Below, piece by piece: positions 52,469 to 60,212 of a DNA stretch of 64,000 nucleotides. Below the pieces are notes generated by a model that was not told the origin of the DNA, made no database searches, and saw only the letters and a program-made list of their open reading frames with translations. Each line of letters opens with the position of its first letter. Within the stretch, counting starts at the first letter, position 1. A program made the translations under genes and the position numbers. This stretch comes from Guyparkeria sp. WRN-7 (GTDB lineage: Bacteria; Pseudomonadota; Gammaproteobacteria; Halothiobacillales; Halothiobacillaceae). The stretch lies in the NCBI RefSeq assembly GCF_001641825.1, contig NZ_LRFH01000003.1, positions 186,001-250,000 on the forward strand, read 5' to 3'.

Positions 52469-53986
52469 ATGTTCCGTCGTTTGACGAGCCAGAGTGTCAA
52501 CACCCCCAGCTGCCCGGCCGGAAACCGCTGGCTGTTGGCAGCGACCCTAAGCGTAATGCTCCTCGGGGGTGCGGGAGGCTATCTGTGGGGCGCTAACAAG
52601 GTGATGCAGCAGGCCGACGAGCGAGCCGCCGAGCTGGCCCAGCAGTGGGACCCGGCCGTCAGCGCCTTCTTCTCCCGCTACACGCTGCTCCCCCGCGCAC
52701 TCGAACTGCTCCCCCGCATCCGGAACATCCCGACCTCCGACACACCGGCATCCGCCAACCCGTTCCTGAACGACCTGGCCGGACGATTCGAACTGGACGC
52801 CCTATACGTGATTCGCCCCTCGGGCACGACGGCAGCCTCCAGCAACGAGAGTTTTGTCGGCGAGAACTACGCATTCCGACCGTATTTCCAGAACGCCATG
52901 AACGGCCAGGTTTCCACTTACGTGGCCCTGGGGAGCACCTCGGGGAAGGCCGGCTACTACGTTGCCGGCCCCATCCGCAAGGACGGGCAGATCGTCGGCG
53001 TGATCGCGATCAAGATCCGTTCGTCCTCCATCGGCGAGCTTCTCCGTCAGCTCGGCGAGGATGAAGCCCATGGGGTTGACTGGGCCCTTTCCGACGAGCA
53101 CGGCGTCATCTTCGCCGCCTCACGCGATGACTGGCTCCATCGCAGCCGACACCCGCTGTCGGCTGCCACGCTGGCCCAGCTTAGGAACGAACGCCGCTAC
53201 CCGAACACCCGGCCCACCGTCATGCCCGCGGCCTACCGCAGCGATCGCGAGGACGGCGCCCATTCGCTGTTCATGCACTTGAACGACCACATCGGCATGA
53301 GCTCAGCGCCAATCTCGGGCACCGACTGGCGAATCACCTTCTACACCTCCATCCGCAACCCGACACTCGCCTGGGCCTATGCGGCGATAGGCGGCCTGAT
53401 CGCTCTAGCGATCGCGCTGATCGGCGCCATGTTCGTATTCCGCGAGATGGCCCGTTCGCAGATGCTGCGCACCGCGGTTCGCGACCCGCTGACCGACCTA
53501 TTCACCCGGCTGTACATGAAAGAAGCCATTCCACCGCTTGTCGCGATGCACGACCGGCATCCCGACCAGGGATTCACGCTGGTCATGCTCGACATCGATC
53601 ACTTCAAGCGGGTCAACGACGGGTACGGTCACATTGCGGGCGACCGGGTGCTTGCCCATGTCGGCGCAATCATTCGCGAACAAATCCGCGCAGGCGACAT
53701 CCCGGTTCGTTACGGAGGGGAAGAGCTGGCCGTATTCCTGCCGGGCGAGGGGCTCGCGGAAGCGCAGCAGTGTGCCGAGCGAATCCGCCAGGCAGTGGAA
53801 AAGGCCACCATCCGGTCCGGCCATTCGGTGCTGAACGTCACCATCAGCGGCGGGATCGCGGCTCACCGGAAGGGAGAATCCCTGTCGGCACTCGTCGAAC
53901 GGGCCGACCACGAACTGTACTGCGCGAAAGAGGCCGGTCGAAACCGTGTCTGCGCCGAAGGCATGACAGGTCAAGAACCGATCTGA
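52469..53986 (+). CDS. Membrane diguanylate cyclase with DctB-like periplasmic sensor domain
   Basis: This 505-residue protein has TM1 (about 21-41), a periplasmic double-Cache region (42-300) whose NESFVGENYAFRPYFQNAMNG resembles the sensing domain of DctB-type dicarboxylate sensors, TM2 (301-325) and a GGDEF domain. The active site is RYGGEEL (GGEEL at 416-420), DIDHFKRVNDGYGH binds GTP, and an inhibitory I-site RAGD (407-410) lies at the correct distance. It should make c-di-GMP in response to a periplasmic small molecule. The ATG at 52469 is preferred over 52454 because GGGAG stands 5 nt upstream. Confidence 0.88.
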   Translation: MFRRLTSQSVNTPSCPAGNRWLLAATLSVMLLGGAGGYLWGANKVMQQADERAAELAQQWDPAVSAFFSRYTLLPRALELLPRIRNIPTSDTPASANPFLNDLAGRFELDALYVIRPSGTTAASSNESFVGENYAFRPYFQNAMNGQVSTYVALGSTSGKAGYYVAGPIRKDGQIVGVIAIKIRSSSIGELLRQLGEDEAHGVDWALSDEHGVIFAASRDDWLHRSRHPLSAATLAQLRNERRYPNTRPTVMPAAYRSDREDGAHSLFMHLNDHIGMSSAPISGTDWRITFYTSIRNPTLAWAYAAIGGLIALAIALIGAMFVFREMARSQMLRTAVRDPLTDLFTRLYMKEAIPPLVAMHDRHPDQGFTLVMLDIDHFKRVNDGYGHIAGDRVLAHVGAIIREQIRAGDIPVRYGGEELAVFLPGEGLAEAQQCAERIRQAVEKATIRSGHSVLNVTISGGIAAHRKGESLSALVERADHELYCAKEAGRNRVCAEGMTGQEPI

Positions 53987-54001
53987 CCCGCCCACGAAGC
54001 C

Positions 54002-54038
54002 AAAAAAAAAACGCCTGCGGCACAAGGCCAGCAGGCGT
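54002..54038 (-). terminator. Intrinsic terminator of the tRNA-Ser pair
   Basis: ACGCCTGC (54011-54018) and GCAGGCGT (54031-54038) form the stem; on the - strand it is followed by nine T (54010-54002). It ends the tRNA-Ser transcript and lies just after the diguanylate cyclase stop on the other strand. Confidence 0.88.
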
Positions 54039-54066
54039 GATGGTTCAGTTCATCGAACCAGTGGTG

Positions 54067-54157
54067 TGGCGGAGAGGCAGGGATTCGAACCCTGGGACCC
54101 CGCGAGGGGGTCAACGGTTTTCGAGACCGCCCCGTTCGACCGCTCCGGCACCTCTCC
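54067..54157 (-). tRNA. tRNA-Ser (anticodon CGA)
   Basis: The 91-nt class II gene has acceptor GGAGAGG/CCTCTCC, D-arm GAGCGGTCGAAC, anticodon loop CTCGAAA (CGA), a long variable arm (GACCCCCTCGCGGGGTC) and T-loop GTTCGAATC. CCA is encoded. Confidence 0.95.
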
Positions 54158-54196
54158 AAACGGGGACGACACGGCGGACCGTGTCGACATGCAAAC

Positions 54197-54287
54197 TGGC
54201 GGAGAGAGAGGGATTCGAACCCTCGGTACGGGGTTACCGTACACACGCTTTCCAGGCGTGCTCCTTCGACCGCTCGGACATCTCTCC
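54197..54287 (-). tRNA. tRNA-Ser (anticodon GGA)
   Basis: The 91-nt class II gene has acceptor GGAGAGA/TCTCTCC, anticodon stem CACGC/GCGTG with loop CTGGAAA (GGA), a long variable arm (TACGGTAACCCCGTA) and T-loop GTTCGAATC. CCA is encoded. It is the first gene of a two-tRNA transcript; the spacer to tRNA-Ser(CGA) is 39 nt. Confidence 0.95.
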
Positions 54288-54330
54288 GTTTTCCGGTCAG
54301 CGGGGAACCCGTGACTCGGGAAGGGTGCGG

Positions 54331-54359
54331 ATTCTAACCAAACCACCGCCCCGTGACAA
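54331..54359 (-). promoter_or_regulatory. Promoter of the tRNA-Ser operon
   Basis: On the - strand TTGTCA (54359-54354, 5/6) and TAGAAT (54336-54331, 5/6) are separated by exactly 17 bp, and CCGCACCC follows the -10. The tRNA begins 44 nt further. Confidence 0.75.
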
Positions 54360-54430
54360 TGGCCCACACGCCATGAACCGGCTGCGATACGCTCGTCAGT
54401 CGGAGAATCCGCCCCGAGACCGCCGAGACC

Positions 54431-55372
54431 ATGCCCCGAGAACCCGATCGCGCCACTCTGGCCAGCCATCCGTTTCGCCGCCAGTTGCTCGCAACCCGTC
54501 CGGCATTCGTTCTCCTCGCCCTGGTCGCGGCAGGGATCGGCCTGGCGACCAGCCTGGCAAGCGGCGTATCGATCGCCCCTCTCTGGGCTGGCCTGACACT
54601 GCTCGGCGCGGCAACGTTTCATGCCGCGGTCAACGTCCACAACGACTACTTCGACGATCTCAACGGCACCGACCCGGGCAATTGCGAGCGCCAGTTCCCC
54701 TTCACCGGCGGCAGTCGCATGATCCAGAACGGCGTGATGAGCCGCGCGGCGACCCAGCGGCTGGCCTGGGCGCTCTACGCCATCACCATCGGCATCGGCC
54801 TGTGCCTGCTGGTACCGGGTGGCCTCCCGTTGCTGGCACTCGGCCTCGCCGGGATGGTACTCGGCTGGGCATACTCCGCCCCGCCACTCGCGCTCAACCG
54901 GCGCGGACTGGGCGAGGCGACGGTCGCAGCGGGCTTTGGCCTGCTGATGCCGGTCGGCGCGGACCTGGTGCAACGCGGCGAGTGGCATACCCTGCCGGTA
55001 TGGGCCGGGCTGGGTTTTGCACTGATGACGGCCAACCTGCTCTTGATCAACCAGTTCCCCGACCTGCTTGCCGATAGCCAGGCGGGCAAGCGCCACTGGG
55101 TGGTCCGCCTCGGTCGAGGTCGGGCACGCTACCTGTACCTCGCCATTGCCGCGGCCGCCTATCTGACACCCACCACACTGGTTGCGACCAACCGCCTGCC
55201 CGGCACGACGCTGATCATCTGGGCTGCCCTGCCGCTCTCGGTGCTTTCCGGCATCAGGCTGTGGCGGCACCATCACCAACCAACATCCCTGCGGGGCGCC
55301 CTGGCGGGCACCGCTGCCGCGACGCTCCTCTATGGCGGCCTGCTGATCGTGGGGTTGATCGCCGCCGGCTGA
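54431..55372 (+). CDS. UbiA-family polyprenyltransferase (MenA-like)
   Basis: This 313-residue integral membrane protein has about nine hydrophobic helices and the two aspartate-rich motifs of UbiA prenyltransferases: NVHNDYFDDLNGTD and NQFPDLLADSQAGK. FTGGSRMIQNG resembles 1,4-dihydroxy-2-naphthoate octaprenyltransferase (MenA). No other men gene is near, so the aromatic acceptor is uncertain. It stands alone on the + strand between the tRNA-Ser promoter and the convergent rlmD gene. Confidence 0.82.
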   Translation: MPREPDRATLASHPFRRQLLATRPAFVLLALVAAGIGLATSLASGVSIAPLWAGLTLLGAATFHAAVNVHNDYFDDLNGTDPGNCERQFPFTGGSRMIQNGVMSRAATQRLAWALYAITIGIGLCLLVPGGLPLLALGLAGMVLGWAYSAPPLALNRRGLGEATVAAGFGLLMPVGADLVQRGEWHTLPVWAGLGFALMTANLLLINQFPDLLADSQAGKRHWVVRLGRGRARYLYLAIAAAAYLTPTTLVATNRLPGTTLIIWAALPLSVLSGIRLWRHHHQPTSLRGALAGTAAATLLYGGLLIVGLIAAG

Positions 55373-55373
55373 T

Positions 55374-56744
55374 TCAGCGATCCGGTTCGAGAACAGCCAT
55401 CGACTCGACATGCGCGGTGTGCGGGAACATGTCCATCACACCCGCGGCCACCAATCGCCAGCCATGCTCGTGCACCAGCCGACCGACGTCCCGGGCCAGC
55501 GAACCCGGATGGCAGGAAACGTAAACCACCCGCCGCGGCTTCATGCGCGCGATCACCGGGATCATCGCCTCGGCCCCGGCACGGGGCGGGTCGAGCAGAA
55601 CGCGGTCGAACGACTCGCGCATCCAGCCGTGCGCGGCATCCGGCTCGAACAGGTTGCCCACGACATGGCGGGTGTTGTCGATGCCGTTGGCGGCCGCCGA
55701 CTCCGCGCCACGCGCGACCATGGCCTCGTCGGCCTCCACGGCCGTGACGCTGCCAGTCGCCCCGGCGCGGCGTGCCAGCGGCAGGCTGAAGTTGCCCAGC
55801 CCGGCGAACAGGTCGAGCACCCGGTCGCCCGGCTCGACGGCCAGCCAGTCGAGTGCCTGACGCACCATGCGCCGGTTGATCTCGGCGTTGACCTGGGCGA
55901 AGTCGAGCGGCGAGAAGCGGATCTCGACGTCGAAATCCTCGAGGCGGTAACTCGGGTAGACGTCGCGCTCGCCGGCCACCAGTGGAGCCAACGTATCCGG
56001 GCCGCCGGGCTGGAGGAAGATGGCGAAACCGTGCTCGTCGGCGAACGCATCCAGGCGCGCACGATCATTCTCGTCCAGCGGAACCATGTGCCGGAAGGCC
56101 AGCGCACAGTGATCGTCACCGCAACCGATCTCGATCTGCGGGATGTCGCGATATGCCTTCAGGCCGGCGATCAGCTCCGAAATCACCGGCAATTTTTCGC
56201 CCACCCGGGGGTCGAGTACCGGGCAGGTATCGATGTCGGCGATCATCGGACTGCCGGGTTCACGAAAGCCGACCAGCACGCGTCCCTTCTTTCGCACCCA
56301 GCGCACGCCTAGGCGGGCCATGCGCCGATAGCCCCAGATCGGGCCCGTGAGCGGTTCGAGCCGCTGATCGGGTGCGACCCGACCGATGCGCGAGAGCTGA
56401 TCGAGCAGTGCCTGCTGCTTGTGGTCCACCTGGGCATCGGGATCCAGGTGCTGCATGGCGCATCCGCCGCAGAGATGGAAATGCGGGCAGCCGGGCTCGA
56501 CCCGCTCGGGGCTGGCTTGCTCGACGGCCACCGCATCGCCCAGGTCGAAATGACGACGCTGATCGCGGTAGACGAAACGCACCTCCTCGCCCGGCAGGGC
56601 CCGGCCGATAAAGGTGGCCTTGCCGTCGACATGCGCCACGCCGCGCCCCTCGAGGGTCAGCGATTCGACGTGAGCGGGAAACTCGCCTCGCGGAAGCGCC
56701 TTCTTTTTCTTGATGCGCTTGTTGCTGTGTGTCTTACGGGCCAT
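55374..56744 (-). CDS. rlmD: 23S rRNA (uracil-1939-C5)-methyltransferase RlmD
   Basis: This 456-residue SAM enzyme methylates U1939. It has a basic N-terminus (KRIKKKKALPRG), a TRAM domain (ESLTLEGRGVAHVDGKATFIGRALPGE), an iron-sulfur site from Cys86, Cys92, Cys95 and Cys174, and the catalytic core with LDLFAGLGNFSLPLA, DPPRAGAE and the catalytic Cys in VSCHPGSLARD. GGAGA precedes the ATG at 56744. With cysM it forms the conserved pair next to the gacS/barA locus; relA, often downstream, is not here. Confidence 0.94.
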   Translation of the reverse strand: MARKTHSNKRIKKKKALPRGEFPAHVESLTLEGRGVAHVDGKATFIGRALPGEEVRFVYRDQRRHFDLGDAVAVEQASPERVEPGCPHFHLCGGCAMQHLDPDAQVDHKQQALLDQLSRIGRVAPDQRLEPLTGPIWGYRRMARLGVRWVRKKGRVLVGFREPGSPMIADIDTCPVLDPRVGEKLPVISELIAGLKAYRDIPQIEIGCGDDHCALAFRHMVPLDENDRARLDAFADEHGFAIFLQPGGPDTLAPLVAGERDVYPSYRLEDFDVEIRFSPLDFAQVNAEINRRMVRQALDWLAVEPGDRVLDLFAGLGNFSLPLARRAGATGSVTAVEADEAMVARGAESAAANGIDNTRHVVGNLFEPDAAHGWMRESFDRVLLDPPRAGAEAMIPVIARMKPRRVVYVSCHPGSLARDVGRLVHEHGWRLVAAGVMDMFPHTAHVESMAVLEPDR

Positions 56745-56825
56745 GACTCTCCGGGTAGAAGGCAAACGACCCCGCAACGCGTCGCGCTGCAGGGCCGTGT
56801 CGAGTGCAATGTTAGTGAAGGGCGA

Positions 56826-57728
56826 TCAGCCGGCCGGGAACACCCCGGTGGACAGGTAGCGATCGCCGCGGTCGCAGACGATGGTGACGATCACGGCGTT
56901 TTCCACCTCCGCGGACACCTTGAGCGCGGCGGCCATCGCCCCGCCCGAGGAGATGCCGGCCATGACGCCTTCCTCGCGGGCCAGCCGACGGGTCATTTCC
57001 TCGGCCTCGTCCTGGGAGATATCGAGGGTGCGATCGACACGAGCCGGCTCGAAGATCGACGGCAGGTATTCCTTCGGCCAGCGGCGGATGCCCGGGATCT
57101 GCGCCCCCTCACCCGGCTGCACGCCGACGATCTCGATCTCCGGGTTCTGTTCCTTGAGGTAGTGCGACGTACCCATGATGGTGCCGGTGGTGCCCATCGC
57201 CGAAACGAAGTGCGTCAGCCGCCCCTCCGTGGCCTGCCAGATCTCCGGGCCGGTGGTCAGGTAGTGGGCCCGGGGGTTATCCGGGTTGGCGAACTGGTCG
57301 AGCACCACGCCCTCGCCGCGCTCGGCCATGGCGGCGGCCAGATCACGCGCCCCTTCCATGCCCTCCTCCTGCGAGACCAGCTTGAGCTCGGCCCCGTAGG
57401 CGGCCATCGACTGGCGACGCTCGATCGACATGTGCTCGGGCATGATCAGCGTCAGGCGCAGGCCGAGGGTGGCCGCGACCATGGCCAGCGCGATACCGGT
57501 ATTGCCCGAGGTCGCCTCGATCAGGCGGTCGCCCGGTTTGAGCTCGCCGCGCTCGATCGCCCGCGAGATCATCGAATGGGCGGCACGGTCCTTGACCGAA
57601 CCGGCCGGGTTGTTGCCCTCGAGCTTGCCGAGGATCACGTTGCCGCGCTCGGCACCGACGGGATCGAGCCGCTGGATACGCACCAACGGGGTGTGGCCGA
57701 TCAATTGATCAAGACGGTGACCTAACAT
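56826..57728 (-). CDS. cysM: Cysteine synthase B
   Basis: This 300-residue PLP enzyme makes cysteine from O-acetylserine with sulfide or thiosulfate. HRLDQLIGHTPLVRIQR, the PLP lysine in NPAGSVKDRAA, EATSGNTGIALAM and VSAMGTTGTIMG are typical; the short C-terminus and the RWPKEYLPSIF region fit the CysM rather than the CysK branch. The Shine-Dalgarno sequence is weak. It is divergent from the GacS-like gene with only 69 bp between the starts, so the two may share a control region. Confidence 0.93.
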   Translation of the reverse strand: MLGHRLDQLIGHTPLVRIQRLDPVGAERGNVILGKLEGNNPAGSVKDRAAHSMISRAIERGELKPGDRLIEATSGNTGIALAMVAATLGLRLTLIMPEHMSIERRQSMAAYGAELKLVSQEEGMEGARDLAAAMAERGEGVVLDQFANPDNPRAHYLTTGPEIWQATEGRLTHFVSAMGTTGTIMGTSHYLKEQNPEIEIVGVQPGEGAQIPGIRRWPKEYLPSIFEPARVDRTLDISQDEAEEMTRRLAREEGVMAGISSGGAMAAALKVSAEVENAVIVTIVCDRGDRYLSTGVFPAG

Positions 57729-57797
57729 ACGCTTGTTGGCTCGCTCTGACTTACCTGATGAAAATCCGGGGAAAGCGGGTCCGCCCGCGCCCCGAGT

Positions 57798-60071
57798 ATG
57801 CCACAAAGGCCCTCGGTGAACGCTTCCAACCGCAGACAACAGCACGCCGATAAACAGGGGCCCTCCGGCCACCTGCCGTGGCTCGTCGCGGCACTGATCG
57901 CACCGCCCGTCCTGCTCGCCATCGAGGCCCTGCTGGCCGGTCGCCCCCCGCTCTCCCCGAGCGTCATCCAGTCCAGTATCGGCTGGGCGGTGGCATGGAT
58001 GGTCGGTGCCGGCTGGTTACTGATCCGAAGCCGGCGAGAGCCCCAGACGAGCGCAGCCGAGACACCACCGCCCGAGCCGCCGGCCGAACACGATCCGGCG
58101 GACAGCCAGCTCTCGCCGGCATCGGTGCTCGAACTGGTCAATCAGCAATGGGTGACGCCGCTCGGGCATATCCGCTCGGCGGTCGACACGCTCGCGGGCA
58201 TGGAACGCCGACTGGCCCGCTGCGCCCCGACCAGCCCCGACGGCGAGCCCGAACCGGCCCGCTCGCTGCAATTGATGCGACATGCTAGTCACCGTCTGCG
58301 CATATCGATCGAGAACATCATCGATTACCACGAGATCACCGCCGGACGGATGACGCGCACCGACAGCCGCGTCAACCTGCGCACCACCGGCGAGGACCTG
58401 GTGACCGACTGGCAGACCACCGCCCAGCGCGACGGCCAGGTCCTGCAGTTCATCGGCTACCAGGACCTGCCGCGCGAAATCGCGTTCGACCCGCAGATGC
58501 TGCGCCGGCTGCTCGAACGGCTGCTCAACGAGGCCCTCTGCGTCGCCCACCTGCGCGAGCCCGCCGTCACGCTGGAACTCGAGGACGAACAGGAAAACGA
58601 GGGTGGCGACCTCATCGGTCGGTTCCGCCTTACCGTCGATGGCCAGCGGGCCGGCCCCGACTCGCTCGACGCCGCCCGGCTGGCCGAGCGACTCGAGCAG
58701 CCGCTGCCGGATTCGCTCGAAGGACTGCTCGTCGACGACCTGATCGACATCTGGATCATCCGCTGCATTTCCAAGCACCTCGACTCGGCCCTCGAGGTGG
58801 TGCCAACCGGGCAGCAGCGCTTCGGCCTGACCGCCACCTTCAGCGCCCCGATCCTCCTGGGCGAGGCCGACAGCGGTGACCGGCTGGCCGGCCAGCTGTG
58901 CGGGGTACTGTGCGCCTCGCCCCAGCACCGCCGGGCCTGGCAGGGCAATCTCGCGGCGCTCGGGGCCGACATCCAGCTGGAGCCGGACTTCGGCCAACCG
59001 GTGGACCTGCTGTTCCTCGACGAGCGGATCGTGGCGGAAAACCAGGGCGACCCGGCCTTCGATCAGTGGATCTCGCTTGCCGGCCGTGTCATCGGCCTTT
59101 CCAGCCACCTGACGATTCGCGGCCGCCCCAGCGCCCCGCTCCACTGGGCCGACTTCACGCTACCGCTGTTCATCCGTGCCCGCGCCCTGTCCGCCTCGCT
59201 CGAGCGCGTGCTCGGGACACCGGCACCGGGGCCGCGGCGGCAACCGTCGCGTGCCGCTCCCGCCGCGACCGAAGCCAAGCCCGCCCCGGCACCCGCCGAC
59301 CGACCTGCCGTAAGAAAAACCGCGCCGCCGCGACACGCCCTGTACTCGTTCGCCGGTCGCGCGGCCCTGGTGATCGACGACGACCCGGTCTACCTCGCCC
59401 ACCTGGGACAGACCCTGGGCGAACTCGGCTTCGAGGTGCTCTCTGCGACCAACGGCAAGGAGGCACTGGCACTGGCCGATCACGAGGACATCGATATCGT
59501 CTTCACCGACATGCACATGCCGGATATCACCGGTGCCGGCGTGGCCCGCATCCTCAAGAAACGGCCGCGCCATCTGGAAACCCCCATTATCGCGATCACC
59601 GCCAACCGGCAGGGCAACGTGCACCAGGACCTGCTGCACAGCGGCATCGAACGCGTACTGACCAAGCCGGTAACCGCCGGCGACCTGCTCAGCGCGATCG
59701 GCGAATTCTTCCCGCTGCAGCCGCAGAATCAGACCGACACGCCGTCGCGGACGAATGGCAGCGGCAAGGGCAAGGCGGAAAACGGCCGCGACCCGTTCCT
59801 CACCCGCCTGCTTTGCGACGAGCTGCCCGGTTATCGGCGCCTGCTGGCACAGGAGTCCGATGATCGTGACGCGCTACGTCACGCGGCGCACAAGTTGCGC
59901 GGGGCGGCCGCCTGCTGCCAGGAAGCCGAATTGCAGCAACTGGCCGGGGAACTGGAGACAAACCTCGACCACGCCGCCCCCGCGGGCGAGATCCAGCCAC
60001 TGATCGAGGCCCTGATCGAACGAATCGATCAGATCAATGCCACCCCCGCCTGCCGGACGGGCGACGAATGA
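57798..60071 (+). CDS. GacS/BarA-position hybrid protein with degenerate kinase core, receiver and HPt domain
   Basis: This 757-residue protein has two N-terminal TM segments (about 27-47 and 59-77) with almost no periplasmic loop. The next part aligns with a histidine kinase, but the H-box reads QQWVTPL (116-122) with Gln116 where HEIRTPL has the phospho-accepting His, and the DxGxG and GxGLGL ATP motifs are not recognisable. A receiver-like segment without acidic pocket spans about 364-470. A complete receiver follows (520-640: Asp527/528, Asp571, Thr601, Lys623), then an HPt domain with His698 (AAHKLRGAAACC). The place beside cysM-rlmD is that of gacS in Pseudomonas and barA in enterics. 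It probably relays phosphate without making it; that is inference. Confidence 0.75.
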   Translation: MPQRPSVNASNRRQQHADKQGPSGHLPWLVAALIAPPVLLAIEALLAGRPPLSPSVIQSSIGWAVAWMVGAGWLLIRSRREPQTSAAETPPPEPPAEHDPADSQLSPASVLELVNQQWVTPLGHIRSAVDTLAGMERRLARCAPTSPDGEPEPARSLQLMRHASHRLRISIENIIDYHEITAGRMTRTDSRVNLRTTGEDLVTDWQTTAQRDGQVLQFIGYQDLPREIAFDPQMLRRLLERLLNEALCVAHLREPAVTLELEDEQENEGGDLIGRFRLTVDGQRAGPDSLDAARLAERLEQPLPDSLEGLLVDDLIDIWIIRCISKHLDSALEVVPTGQQRFGLTATFSAPILLGEADSGDRLAGQLCGVLCASPQHRRAWQGNLAALGADIQLEPDFGQPVDLLFLDERIVAENQGDPAFDQWISLAGRVIGLSSHLTIRGRPSAPLHWADFTLPLFIRARALSASLERVLGTPAPGPRRQPSRAAPAATEAKPAPAPADRPAVRKTAPPRHALYSFAGRAALVIDDDPVYLAHLGQTLGELGFEVLSATNGKEALALADHEDIDIVFTDMHMPDITGAGVARILKKRPRHLETPIIAITANRQGNVHQDLLHSGIERVLTKPVTAGDLLSAIGEFFPLQPQNQTDTPSRTNGSGKGKAENGRDPFLTRLLCDELPGYRRLLAQESDDRDALRHAAHKLRGAAACCQEAELQQLAGELETNLDHAAPAGEIQPLIEALIERIDQINATPACRTGDE

Positions 60072-60212
60072 GCCGCGGGCTGCATTTCATTCATCAGGCA
60101 TTACTGATTCTTCCAGGCCAGATTCATTGCTAGGATCGGCCTATAGTTATATCCACACGCTGGTGGAGAGCCCAGGGCCGGGCAAGAACAACCAAGGAAA
60201 AGGTCGGGCACC

